A stretch of 27,097 nt of DNA from an uncultured Coriobacteriaceae bacterium (lineage in GTDB: Bacteria > Actinomycetota > Coriobacteriia > Coriobacteriales > Atopobiaceae), in NCBI GenBank assembly GCA_900549525.1, contig UWSJ01000016.1, forward strand, positions 1 through 27,097, read 5' to 3'. Below the pieces are notes generated by a model. That model worked only from the letters and a program-made list of their open reading frames with translations, was not told the origin of the DNA and did not search any database. Within the stretch, counting starts at the first letter, position 1, and every line of letters starts with the position of its first letter. Positions 14,323-22,667 of this stretch are shown one piece after another. Position numbers and translations under genes: made by a program.

Positions 14323-17234
14323 AAGACATCATCCTGCCCGAGACGCCCAAGAGCGTCGTCGACGCGTACGGAAGGCTCGCCGAGCGGGCCCGCGTCGAGG
14401 AGTTTGGGCTGCTCGAGGATGACGTGGTGGTACTCGACACGGAGACAACGGGTCTGTCCTTCTCGAAATGCCAGCTGACCGAGATTGCCGCCGTACGTCT
14501 GTCAGGAAGGAATGCCGTTGACTCCTTCAAGACATTCGTGAATCCCGGTCGGCCCATCCCCAAGAACATCCAGGCGCTCACGCACATTACCGACGCGGAC
14601 GTGGCGGACGCCCCCTCGCCCGAGGAGGCGGTGGCGCGTCTGGCGGAGTTTGTGGGTGGCGTGCCCGTGCTTGCCCATAACGCGACCTTCGACCGTACGT
14701 TCATCGAGCGAGTTCCCGGAGGGTCTGACGTAAGCGGTCTCTGGGTTGACACCCTCGCTCTCTCACGGCTGGCCCTCCCGCGCCTCTCGACGCATAAGCT
14801 GCAGGACATGGCCGAGGCGTTTGGGTGCGATAGCGTATCGCACCGCGCCATGGACGACGTGCACGCCCTCGCCGGCATGTGGCGCGTCATCCTGTGCGCC
14901 CTCACCGACCTGCCCGATGGGCTTCTGGAGTTGCTTGCCAACATGCATCCCGAGGTCGAGTGGCCGTATCGGCCGATTCTCACCAACCTCGCGATGCGCA
15001 ATCCTGGCGTGCCATTTTCGCTGCGCTCGTCGCGCGCCGAGCTGGTCAAGTCCGTCGAGACAAAACCACATGAGGACGCGGGAGACATCGCCGACGGGCT
15101 GAGGGGCGTTCCAGCGGACGACGTTGCCGCGGCGTTTGACACCAACGGGGCGGTTGGCCGCATGTACGAGGGCTTTGAGCCGCGTCCCCAGCAGGCCGAG
15201 ATGGCGGAGGGGGTGCGCGAGGCGCTCAATCGGCATGAGATTCGCGTCATCGAGGCCGGTACGGGCGTGGGCAAGTCCGTGGCCTATCTGCTGCCGCTTG
15301 CCCTCTATGCGCAGCGCAACAACGTGACCTGCGGCGTTGCGACGAAGACGAACGCACTCACCGACCAGCTTGTCTCGCACGAGCTCCCCGCCCTGGCTCG
15401 CGAGCTCCCGAACGGCCTCGCGTACAGCTGCCTCAAGGGCTACGACCACTATCCCTGCCTACGCCGCCTTGTGCGGGCGGCGGGCTCGGCCGAGCTTCCG
15501 GTGGACGAGGCTCGGGCAAACGGGAGGTCGAAGGCTGCCATTGCGTCCGACATGCTCACGTCGATCGCCGTTACCTACGCCTACGTGTGTCAGTCCGTAG
15601 AGGGTGACCTCGACGCGCTCGGCATACGCTGGTCGAGCGTTCCGCGCTCGCTGCTGACCGTGACATCGAACGAATGCACGAGAACACGGTGCCCGTTCTA
15701 TCCCAACCTCTGCCTCGTCCACGGCGCTCGTCGTCGTGCGTCGTCCGCCGACATCGTCGTCACGAACCACTCCCTGCTTCTGCGCAACGTGGCTGCGGAC
15801 GGCAACATCCTCCCGCCTGTTCGCAACTGGGTCGTCGACGAGGCGCACTCCTTCGAAGCCGAGGCACGCAAGCAGTGGGCGCTTGAGCTGTCCGCCCCTC
15901 GTGCGCAGGCGACCTTCGAGCTGCTGGGCGGTACGCAAACGGGCGTCATCGGCCAGTACACGGCGCTCGCAACGGGTAAGGAAGCGGCCCTGCCCGTCAT
16001 TGGGCTGCTTGCGAAGGCCGCGGCGAGCGGCAAGCGGGCGGCCGATTCCTCCGCAGACTTCTTCGACGCCGTTCGCGGGCTTGCGGAACTCTCCCGCGGG
16101 GGCGGCGGCTATGACATGGTCACGGTGTGGCTCGGGGCCGACGCGCGGGCAAGCGAGCAATGGGCTCGCGTGCGGGACGTTGGCAAGGAGCTCGAGCGCA
16201 GGCTTGACGACTGCCGTCGTGACCTCGCCTCTGCGCAGGAGCTGTGCGAAAAGGCGATAGAGCACCTTCCCGGCGACCTCGAGGACGTCATCAGACAGAT
16301 CGAGGCAATGGTCGAGGCGTGCCGCATCATCGTGGGCGGTGACGACGACACGTACGTGTGCTCGGCGGAGGTGTCACGGGCCAAGCGGCGCTTCGGTCAG
16401 GAGCGGCTTGTGGCCGAGAAGCTCGACGTGGGTGCCGAGCTCGCCGACCGGTGGTACCCCGAGATGCAGAGCGTGACGTTCTGCTCGGCAACCATGACGG
16501 TGGGCGGCAGCTTCGCTCACTTCTCGGAGGCCATGGGCCTCGACCGTCTTGGCGCGGGCCGTCACGCAACGCGTACGCTGAGATCGTGCTACGACTTCGA
16601 CGAGCACATGGCCGTCGTGGCTCTGCGTGACATGCCCGATCCACGAGAGCCCGGCTACCTCGAGAGCCTCGAACGCATGCTCGTGGACGTCCACGTTGCC
16701 ATGGGCGGGTCTGTACTCACGCTCTTCACCAACCGCCGGGAGATGGAGGAGACCTACGCCGCCGTTGCCCCAAAGGTGCAAGCACATGGCCTTGACGTTG
16801 TCATGCAAGAGCGTGGCTCCTCGCCTCGCAGGCTTCGGGAGCGCTTCGTGCAGGAGAAGTCACTGTCGCTCATGGCGCTCAGGTCGTTCTGGGAGGGGTT
16901 TGACGCCGCAGGGGACACGCTGCGATGCGTCGTGATCACGAAGCTTCCGTTCTCGAGCCCGCGCGACCCGCTCTCGCAGGCGCGCTCCGCTCTCGACCGT
17001 CAGGCCTGGCGCCGGTGGAGTCTTCCGGAGGCGGTGCTCACCGTGAAACAGGCCGCGGGAAGGCTCATTCGCACGTCGACGGACAGCGGCGTCCTGGTGC
17101 TAGCCGACAGCCGCGTAAGCACCAAGGGATACGGGAAGGTCTTCCTACGCTCGCTCCCAAGCGCCAACGTCTCGACGTTGGGAGTGGGGACGCTCCCCCG
17201 GTACCTCGAGGCATGGAGAAAGAGCCACGACTAG
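14316..17234 (+). CDS. dinG: DnaQ-type 3'-5' exonuclease fused to DinG-family helicase
   Basis: 972 aa. The GTG at 14316 overlaps the ddl stop and has AGGAGG (14304-14309); the frame is open back to 14106 but that lies wholly inside ddl. The N-terminal DEDD exonuclease shows DTETTG (41-46), HNATFD (121-126) and HRAMDD (176-181). The C-terminal superfamily-2 helicase has Walker A EAGTGVGKS (313-321), DEAH (508-511), NHSLLL (484-489) and a late QAAGRLIR motif. Cys381, Cys454, Cys459 and Cys466 are spaced as expected for the XPD/DinG Fe-S cluster. The same fusion is known from Firmicute DinG. Likely role: unwinding or processing DNA during repair. It converges on pafC. Confidence 0.95.
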   Translation: MLEDIILPETPKSVVDAYGRLAERARVEEFGLLEDDVVVLDTETTGLSFSKCQLTEIAAVRLSGRNAVDSFKTFVNPGRPIPKNIQALTHITDADVADAPSPEEAVARLAEFVGGVPVLAHNATFDRTFIERVPGGSDVSGLWVDTLALSRLALPRLSTHKLQDMAEAFGCDSVSHRAMDDVHALAGMWRVILCALTDLPDGLLELLANMHPEVEWPYRPILTNLAMRNPGVPFSLRSSRAELVKSVETKPHEDAGDIADGLRGVPADDVAAAFDTNGAVGRMYEGFEPRPQQAEMAEGVREALNRHEIRVIEAGTGVGKSVAYLLPLALYAQRNNVTCGVATKTNALTDQLVSHELPALARELPNGLAYSCLKGYDHYPCLRRLVRAAGSAELPVDEARANGRSKAAIASDMLTSIAVTYAYVCQSVEGDLDALGIRWSSVPRSLLTVTSNECTRTRCPFYPNLCLVHGARRRASSADIVVTNHSLLLRNVAADGNILPPVRNWVVDEAHSFEAEARKQWALELSAPRAQATFELLGGTQTGVIGQYTALATGKEAALPVIGLLAKAAASGKRAADSSADFFDAVRGLAELSRGGGGYDMVTVWLGADARASEQWARVRDVGKELERRLDDCRRDLASAQELCEKAIEHLPGDLEDVIRQIEAMVEACRIIVGGDDDTYVCSAEVSRAKRRFGQERLVAEKLDVGAELADRWYPEMQSVTFCSATMTVGGSFAHFSEAMGLDRLGAGRHATRTLRSCYDFDEHMAVVALRDMPDPREPGYLESLERMLVDVHVAMGGSVLTLFTNRREMEETYAAVAPKVQAHGLDVVMQERGSSPRRLRERFVQEKSLSLMALRSFWEGFDAAGDTLRCVVITKLPFSSPRDPLSQARSALDRQAWRRWSLPEAVLTVKQAAGRLIRTSTDSGVLVLADSRVSTKGYGKVFLRSLPSANVSTLGVGTLPRYLEAWRKSHD

Positions 17235-18250
17235 TGCCGGACCCTCTGGGCAACCGCAAGGTCTGCCCGCGCGATGTCGCGCATCTCTCGCTGCAGGCTG
17301 GGACTTGCATGCGTGGCGCCTCGGCCAAGAGCGAGGACGTGCCGGGGAAGCCAGTCACCTCGGTAGTACGGAACTTCGACGCGAGTGACGTCACCGTCCT
17401 GTCCCACCACGCGCGCCCCGCTCCATGTGAGGACGACTTGCGCGGCCTCCGGAGAGCAGGAAAGCACGACGGAGCCGCCGTCCGGTCGTTCCGAGCCGGT
17501 GAGGGGTACCGTGGCCTCGCGGTCGAGTATCCGCGCGTCGGTCATGTTCGCCGCACGAAACGAACGGGCGGCCCGCGCGTCGAGGTCGAAGCCGTCGACC
17601 ACCCAGTCCCCGTCCTGAACGCGCAGGCCGAGTGCTACGAAGCGCCGCGAACGAGCGAGGAGGTCGTTCGTCCCGCGATAGCGGAAGTCGACGACAGGTC
17701 CGCGCACGAAGGCCGCGTCATCTGTCGCGACGGTACGCGCGAGTGACGTTGCGCAGGTCATGAGCGCCGCGAGGCGCTCTTCTCCGGTCGAGGGAGTCTC
17801 GTCCGGGGCGTCCGCCGTGCGTGCTTCCTTGTTGCCAGACTGGGTGTCACGCGGGAAGAAGGCGGCTTCCAGCCTGGACCTCAGGTCGGTCCCGGGTGTG
17901 ATGCCCACGCGGACGAGCGCCGCCGCCGTGGCCACTGCCTGCGCGGGGGTAAGCCTGAGCGCAGGGTAGTGCGCACCGCCCGTTGCGGTGAGCCTCCGAA
18001 CTCGCCCGCTGTCCCCGACCCCGCAAAGCGGAAGGAGCGGGCCCTCCACCGCGTCGGCGTTTGCGTCATCGACCGACTCGACGGAGAGGCTGTCGACAAT
18101 CTCCGAGGCCCTCGTCTGGGTGACGCCAAGCAAAGCCGCAAGGTCGGATGGGCTCGTCGTTGCATCTGGCCGTGCAAGGGCGCAGATGGTCGCTATGTCC
18201 TCGCCGAGCCGGTGCTCTACGGGACGGCCTCTTCCCCTTCGGCCGCTCAT
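17231..18250 (-). CDS. pafC: WYL-domain transcriptional regulator, PafC-like
   Basis: 339 aa. The N-terminal helix-turn-helix is at about 33-55 (SPSDLAALLGVTQTRASEIVDSL). A WYL-type domain lies at about 185-240 (VDFRYRGTNDLLARSR, LGLRVQDGDWVVDGFDLDARAARSFR), followed by the usual C-terminal extension. PafB/PafC form a regulator of the LexA-independent DNA-damage response in actinobacteria. Its ATG overlaps the stop of the PafB-like gene (ATGA), so they are one operon. Its stop codon shares CTAG (17231-17234) with the stop of dinG on the other strand. Assignment of C versus B rests on gene order. Confidence 0.82.
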   Translation of the reverse strand: MSGRRGRGRPVEHRLGEDIATICALARPDATTSPSDLAALLGVTQTRASEIVDSLSVESVDDANADAVEGPLLPLCGVGDSGRVRRLTATGGAHYPALRLTPAQAVATAAALVRVGITPGTDLRSRLEAAFFPRDTQSGNKEARTADAPDETPSTGEERLAALMTCATSLARTVATDDAAFVRGPVVDFRYRGTNDLLARSRRFVALGLRVQDGDWVVDGFDLDARAARSFRAANMTDARILDREATVPLTGSERPDGGSVVLSCSPEAAQVVLTWSGARVVGQDGDVTRVEVPYYRGDWLPRHVLALGRGATHASPSLQREMRDIARADLAVAQRVRH

Positions 18251-19269
18251 CGGACGTCGCCCCCATCCTCAAGGCCTGCGTTCGTCTCGTTCGTCGCGGA
18301 CTCAAGCAGCCTCTCCCAGGCTTCGACGAGCCCCCTCGGCTCGAGGGGGATGGCGCCCACCTCGACCGCCCACGAGGCAGCGCGCTGAACGTTCGCGGCA
18401 AGACCGTTCCAGACCAGGCTGCCCCCGCGTCTCCGCTCGATGCTGCCGCGTCGGCGAACGGCCCGCTCAAATGCGGATGTCTGGGCTCTGGGCACATAGA
18501 GGCTCACCTGGACACGGCTATCTCCGATCTCGAAGGGAAGGAGCACGTAGTTAGAGACAGAGAAGTCATCGGGAATTGCGTAGGGAGGCTCGTTGGCACA
18601 GACCGTAGCGTCTTGCGCACGGGAGAGGTTGTACGTCCTTACGGCCTCCTCCGCACCTTCGCGGGATCGCTCGCATACGAGGTACACGGTGTTGTTGAGC
18701 TGGAACGTTCCCCAGGCCCGTACGATGCGGATCGTCGGCGTGGCATCGGAGAGGCTCTGGTAGAGCAGGCGAACGGGTCTTCTGGTGGAGAGCCCCTCGC
18801 TGACGGCGTGCAGCACTTCGGGTTTGCAGGGGCAGGGGGAGACTTGCGGCTGCCGCGGGCCCGCGCAGGTGTCAAGCGCCATGCGGGCGATAGCCTGGCC
18901 AAGTTGTGGCCCCCCTATCTCGACGTCTCCGACGAGCGGGCGAAGCATAATCCCAACGGAACGCACGAGGAGAGCCCGATCTCGTGCGTCGTCCCCGAGG
19001 CATGAGACGTCTGCGACGGTGCGCCCCCGGTCGAGGGCCCAGGTCTTCGAGAGCCCGTGTTTTGATTCCAAGAGATGGACGCCCTCTGCCTCGAGCTCGT
19101 CGCGGTCTCGCTTGAAGGTCTTGTGGAAGGAGGAGGTGGAGATATCCTGGTACCGGTGCTGGCAAATGTCTTCGGTGGATATGAACCCTGCGTTGATGAG
19201 GTCTGTGACGAGTCGACACTTGCGCAAGTCGCGGCGCTTCAGGATTGTGGGTGACTTCCTCGAGACCAT
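18247..19269 (-). CDS. pafB: WYL-domain transcriptional regulator, PafB-like
   Basis: 340 aa. The N-terminal winged-helix segment is at about 15-65 (VTDLINAGFISTEDICQHRYQDIS, FKRDRDELEAEGV). The WYL-type domain is at about 160-220 (VRLLYQSLSDATPTIRIVRAWGTFQLNNTVYLVCE, then RTYNLSRAQ), with a C-terminal extension. A GA-rich GAGGGGG lies upstream of the ATG at 19269. It is the first gene of the pafB-pafC pair, with a 4-nt overlap. The upstream gap contains several palindromes that could be its operator. No proteasome or Pup genes are seen nearby, so regulation of DNA-damage genes is the likelier role. Confidence 0.8.
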   Translation of the reverse strand: MVSRKSPTILKRRDLRKCRLVTDLINAGFISTEDICQHRYQDISTSSFHKTFKRDRDELEAEGVHLLESKHGLSKTWALDRGRTVADVSCLGDDARDRALLVRSVGIMLRPLVGDVEIGGPQLGQAIARMALDTCAGPRQPQVSPCPCKPEVLHAVSEGLSTRRPVRLLYQSLSDATPTIRIVRAWGTFQLNNTVYLVCERSREGAEEAVRTYNLSRAQDATVCANEPPYAIPDDFSVSNYVLLPFEIGDSRVQVSLYVPRAQTSAFERAVRRRGSIERRRGGSLVWNGLAANVQRAASWAVEVGAIPLEPRGLVEAWERLLESATNETNAGLEDGGDVR

Positions 19270-19574
19270 GGCGGCCGCCCCCTCTGCCCTCGGGCTCTAC
19301 CTGCTGTTTCTCCGGATCCGTCATTGTGAGGTGACGGAGCTGGGCACAAGCATATCGCGCCCGCCCGCTCTCGGGCAGACGGATGTTTGACACCTCAAAT
19401 TGGCGCCCGTCTCTTGTGCCCGGTCGTATGAAGAGGCATGGCGCTTGTCGTGATTGCTCGCACGGCATACCCCTTGCCTGCGGCCGGCCTGGGAGGCTCT
19501 ATTGGGCGTCTAGCGTATACTCTGTTTCGTCTAATGCAAGGTAGCGGCTCTGTCGCTATTCGGAAGGTGAACTG
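19270..19574. other. 305-bp divergent intergenic region with several palindromes
   Basis: It holds TCCGTCA (19317-19323)/TGACGGA (19332-19338); TTTGA (19386-19390)/TCAAA (19395-19399), part of a TTTGACACC -35-like stretch; and a widely spaced pair GGGCACAAG (19342-19350)/CTTGTGCCC (19413-19421) enclosing a GCCCG/CGGGC hairpin (19363-19376). TATACT (19515-19520) is a possible -10 for the rightward gene, without a good -35. I see no gene here. It probably contains promoters for both flanking genes. Confidence 0.45.
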
Positions 19575-22496
19575 ATGGGCATAACGAAGGAGTATCTCGA
19601 CTACCTCGACCGGGAGGTTGGCATCTCTCCGGCAGGCAGCCAGGAGGAGCTTGACTGCGCGCGCACCATCGCGGACGTCTTCTCTTCTCACGGCCTCGAG
19701 CCGCAGGTTCAGGAGTTCTCTGCCCCTTCGTTTGGAGGGGTCGTCCATGGTGCGCTGATGGTTCTCGCGCTCGTGGGCCTGGTTCTCAGTGGGCTTACCG
19801 GTGCGGCGAAAGTCATCGGGGTGCTGCTTGCGGCCGCGACGCTCGTACTGCTCTTCATGGTGAGGTCCGGCCGTGACGTTCTGGGCAAGCTTGGCCCCAC
19901 GGCGCACAGCCAGAACGTTGTCGCCCTCCACAAGGCCGAGGGTGACGACGTTGCTCACAATCGTCCCATCGTCATCCTCGCTCACTACGACTCACCCCGC
20001 GTCGATCCTCTGGCAAGGCGCGAGGTATCGGTGGCGAAGAAGTATCTCGCCCAGGGGTTCCCGTACCTTGCGGGCATTTCCGCCTTCTGCCTCCTCGCGC
20101 AGATTCTTCTGTTCCTTCCGGAGGGTGCTCGTCGTACGTTCTGGATCATCGGTATCGTCGCAGCCCTTCCCCTTGCCGTGTGGGGCGCGACGCTTATCGC
20201 TCGTCGCTTTACCCCCTACACATCCGGCGCGGTCGACAACAAGTCGTCCATTGCCGCCATGCTGGGCGTGCTTGAGCGCGTGCGACCGTCTGCGCCTGCG
20301 CGCCGAGCTGCCGCCCAGGCCGCTTCCTCTGCAGATAGCGAGCCCGTGCGCACTACGAGTGACGGCAGCGCGGAGCGTACGGAGTCCGTCCCGGTTATGA
20401 GGCGCGAGGTCGAGAAGGTCGTTGGCGTGCGCCACGGCAAGCGCGTCCTGGAGGAGCTTGGGATCCTTCCCTCTACGTGCGAGATTACCTACGTTGAGCC
20501 AGAGGTTCGCATGGTGTCCGTCGCAGACGTGACCACGCCCCTTCGCCCCGACGCTACGGGTGCCGAGACCGTTGCCCCCACCGTGTCTCAGCCCCGTCCT
20601 CGCATCTCCGACGAGGGCGAAGACCGTGACGCGGCCATGGACGAGGTGCAGGCCCTTCCCTCCGCGCCCGCTCCTGCAAGCGACGCGACCTCAGCCATGG
20701 CTGTCAGCAACGTAGTCCCCGAGCTCTCGGTGACGGACGGCGACGAAGCCGACGCACCCGCCGACGACGGAGACGTTGCGGAGGCCGATGGGCCCATCGC
20801 TGGCGAGCGCACCCCTGACGCCAAGACGTCGGATGCTGCGGATCAGGCTTCCGAGGACGCTGAGGCTCAGGCGGCGGCCGATGCCACGGCCGCGCTTCCT
20901 GCCGAACCCGTGGAGAACGAGTCGGCCAACTCGACGCGCCCGCTTGCCCGTCCTGCCGCCCGCCGCATTCGCGCCGAGCGAATTCCGTCTCCCTCTGCCG
21001 ACCCGGGCGCGACGGCCCAGGTTTCCGCCTCCGACCTGTCGCAGCTTGAGAACGGTCAGGACGAGACCGAGGGACCTGTCGTGGAGACCGACCAGAGCGG
21101 GCTTGGCGTCATGGTGGAGGAGGACTCCGAGACGGCGTCCGAGGCTCTGCGCGCACCCCGTCCGCGTCCTGCCGCTCCCGCCGACCCCGAGTGGGGCAAG
21201 AGCAGCTACGCGCCTGCCCGTCGTCGCGACATCTCTGGAATCGGACGCCGTGCAGCCCTCTTTGACCTGCCCGATCCTCTTTCGGACGACGAGGATGCTC
21301 TGGCACCCCACGCCGCCTCTCGCCCGGCTTCGACGCCGCGCGATTCTTCCGCCAAGGTCTCGGCTCCTACGGCGCAGCGCGTCTCCCAGCCCGCCGCTCA
21401 GGACGAGATCAGGGTTCTCAGTGCCGCGTCGGAATCGTACGAATCGCATGAGGCCCCCGCTCCAAAGCGGGCTATTGGCAAGCTGTTCGCCCGACGTCGC
21501 AAGGAAGAGACCTCGATGTCCGAGTGGCTTGGCGTGGACGACGACTATGACGCCAAGGAGTCGGGCGAGGACATTGGCTCGTGGGACAACTTCAACGACG
21601 ACGAGCGCGTTCGTCACGGCAGCCACTGGAAGGGTGGGGCGGCGCTGTCACTGAGGCTTCGCGAGCTCAAGAAGGCTGCCGAGAAGGCCGCGGAGGGCGC
21701 CGTTTCGGGCGTGAAGGACGCGGCGTCTCACATCGGACGTCCCGCCCCTGCCTCCGAGAACCTTCTTGCGGATGGAGACGAGGGCGAGCAGCCCGTTCAG
21801 CAGGAGACCGCCGCTCCTCAGGAAGGGGCGTCGAGCGACCCCGGTGCCACGAGCGCTCTTGTTGAGCCCGCCGACGGTTCCGTGGAGGCGCCACTCGTCT
21901 CGGAGGGGGAGGCGCTTCCGCCTGTCCTGCCCGTCATTTCTGCTCCTAGCAGTGAGGCATCTCAGCCGACCCCGTCGGACTCCGGGCAGATGCCCGTCGT
22001 GCCTACGGACGAGGACATGCGAGACGCCGTTCTTGCCATGGGAGATGAGAATCTCATGGCGCATGACATCTGGTTTGTCGCGACTGGCGCCTCAGCCTTC
22101 GACCATGCTGGTGTGAAGGACTTCCTCGCGGCCAATCGCAAGGCGCTCCGTGGTGCGTTCGTCATCAACCTCGACTGCGTTGGTGCTGGTGACCTCACGA
22201 TTCTCACGCACGAGGGCTTTGGGGTCCAGCGCCGCGCCGACCGTCGCCTCTCCTCGCTTCTCGCCTCCGTCGCGAGCGACCTCCACATTGGCCTTGGCAA
22301 GCTGTCGCGCCCGTGGGCGGATACCGAGGCCACCTCGCTCATGCGCCGCTCGCTGAGGGCCGTTACGATCATGGGTATGGGCGACAACGAGCTCCCGGCC
22401 TTCTCGGGTACCGCCGAGGACGTCTGCGAGAACGTCAACGACGGCAATGTCGCTGACGTGAGCGCCCTGGTGGCCGAGGTCATCAGGAGGTCCTAG
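19575..22496 (+). CDS. membrane-embedded M28-peptidase-like protein with degenerate active site and large disordered insertion
   Basis: 973 aa; GGAAGG precedes the ATG. Four hydrophobic segments are at about 57-75, 78-96, 163-181 and 189-209. M28 zinc-aminopeptidase elements are recognisable: HYDS with His137 and GAVDN with Asp221, then, after a ~570-residue insertion, VATGASAFDHAG (~836-847), INLDCVG with Asp867, and PAFSGTAEDVCENV (~942-955). The family normally has GAEE and an (F/Y)HT..D motif; here the two Glu are Ser840 and Ala841 and the His is Ser944, so base and two ligands are missing. The insertion is rich in Ala/Pro/Asp/Glu, with a more ordered-looking patch (MSEWLGVDDDYD, then GSWDNFNDDE, ~650-675). 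It is probably a non-catalytic membrane scaffold; the true role is unknown. Confidence 0.85.
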   Translation: MGITKEYLDYLDREVGISPAGSQEELDCARTIADVFSSHGLEPQVQEFSAPSFGGVVHGALMVLALVGLVLSGLTGAAKVIGVLLAAATLVLLFMVRSGRDVLGKLGPTAHSQNVVALHKAEGDDVAHNRPIVILAHYDSPRVDPLARREVSVAKKYLAQGFPYLAGISAFCLLAQILLFLPEGARRTFWIIGIVAALPLAVWGATLIARRFTPYTSGAVDNKSSIAAMLGVLERVRPSAPARRAAAQAASSADSEPVRTTSDGSAERTESVPVMRREVEKVVGVRHGKRVLEELGILPSTCEITYVEPEVRMVSVADVTTPLRPDATGAETVAPTVSQPRPRISDEGEDRDAAMDEVQALPSAPAPASDATSAMAVSNVVPELSVTDGDEADAPADDGDVAEADGPIAGERTPDAKTSDAADQASEDAEAQAAADATAALPAEPVENESANSTRPLARPAARRIRAERIPSPSADPGATAQVSASDLSQLENGQDETEGPVVETDQSGLGVMVEEDSETASEALRAPRPRPAAPADPEWGKSSYAPARRRDISGIGRRAALFDLPDPLSDDEDALAPHAASRPASTPRDSSAKVSAPTAQRVSQPAAQDEIRVLSAASESYESHEAPAPKRAIGKLFARRRKEETSMSEWLGVDDDYDAKESGEDIGSWDNFNDDERVRHGSHWKGGAALSLRLRELKKAAEKAAEGAVSGVKDAASHIGRPAPASENLLADGDEGEQPVQQETAAPQEGASSDPGATSALVEPADGSVEAPLVSEGEALPPVLPVISAPSSEASQPTPSDSGQMPVVPTDEDMRDAVLAMGDENLMAHDIWFVATGASAFDHAGVKDFLAANRKALRGAFVINLDCVGAGDLTILTHEGFGVQRRADRRLSSLLASVASDLHIGLGKLSRPWADTEATSLMRRSLRAVTIMGMGDNELPAFSGTAEDVCENVNDGNVADVSALVAEVIRRS

Positions 22497-22553
22497 GGTT
22501 TCCGCCCGAGCTCTCGTGTCGGGGCTGGCTGAACGACAGTTCACGTGGTGTTT

Positions 22554-22587
22554 CGCCGGGGCGCGAGTTCAAACTCGCGCCCCGGCG
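22554..22587. terminator. long GC-rich perfect hairpin between converging genes
   Basis: CGCCGGGGCGCGAGT (22554-22568) pairs with ACTCGCGCCCCGGCG (22573-22587) around TCAA: a 15-bp stem. TTCTGT follows on the plus strand, not a proper U-tract, and none is seen on the minus strand. It lies between the M28-like gene and the sortase operon, so a two-way terminator is likely. Confidence 0.7.
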
Positions 22588-22607
22588 TTCTGTATCCGGA
22601 TGGCATT

Positions 22608-22616
22608 TGTGGATAA
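22608..22616 (-). promoter_or_regulatory. isolated consensus DnaA box
   Basis: Minus-strand TTATCCACA, the exact classical DnaA-box sequence, lies in a non-coding gap 16 kb from dnaA. Oddly, it is the only exact copy I noticed; the origin uses variants. A chance occurrence is possible. Confidence 0.4.
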
Positions 22617-22667
22617 TCGGCCATTGCGTGCCGGGTCAAATGATGGCAGCTCTCCTTCGTCGCATTC

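Noticed and set aside
14204..15274. 356-aa minus-strand open frame opposite ddl/dinG
   Set aside because: Ser/Arg/Thr-rich shadow of clearly coding sequence on the other strand, with no motif.
17041..17060. GTGAAACA in dinG as a parS half site
   Set aside because: The other half does not match; only a half palindrome is present.
20691..21626. 311-aa minus-strand frame and a 292-aa plus-strand frame (20776-21654) in the M28-like insertion
   Set aside because: Out-of-frame readings of the low-complexity Ala/Pro/Asp region; compositions are Arg/Pro- or Arg/Gly-rich without structure.
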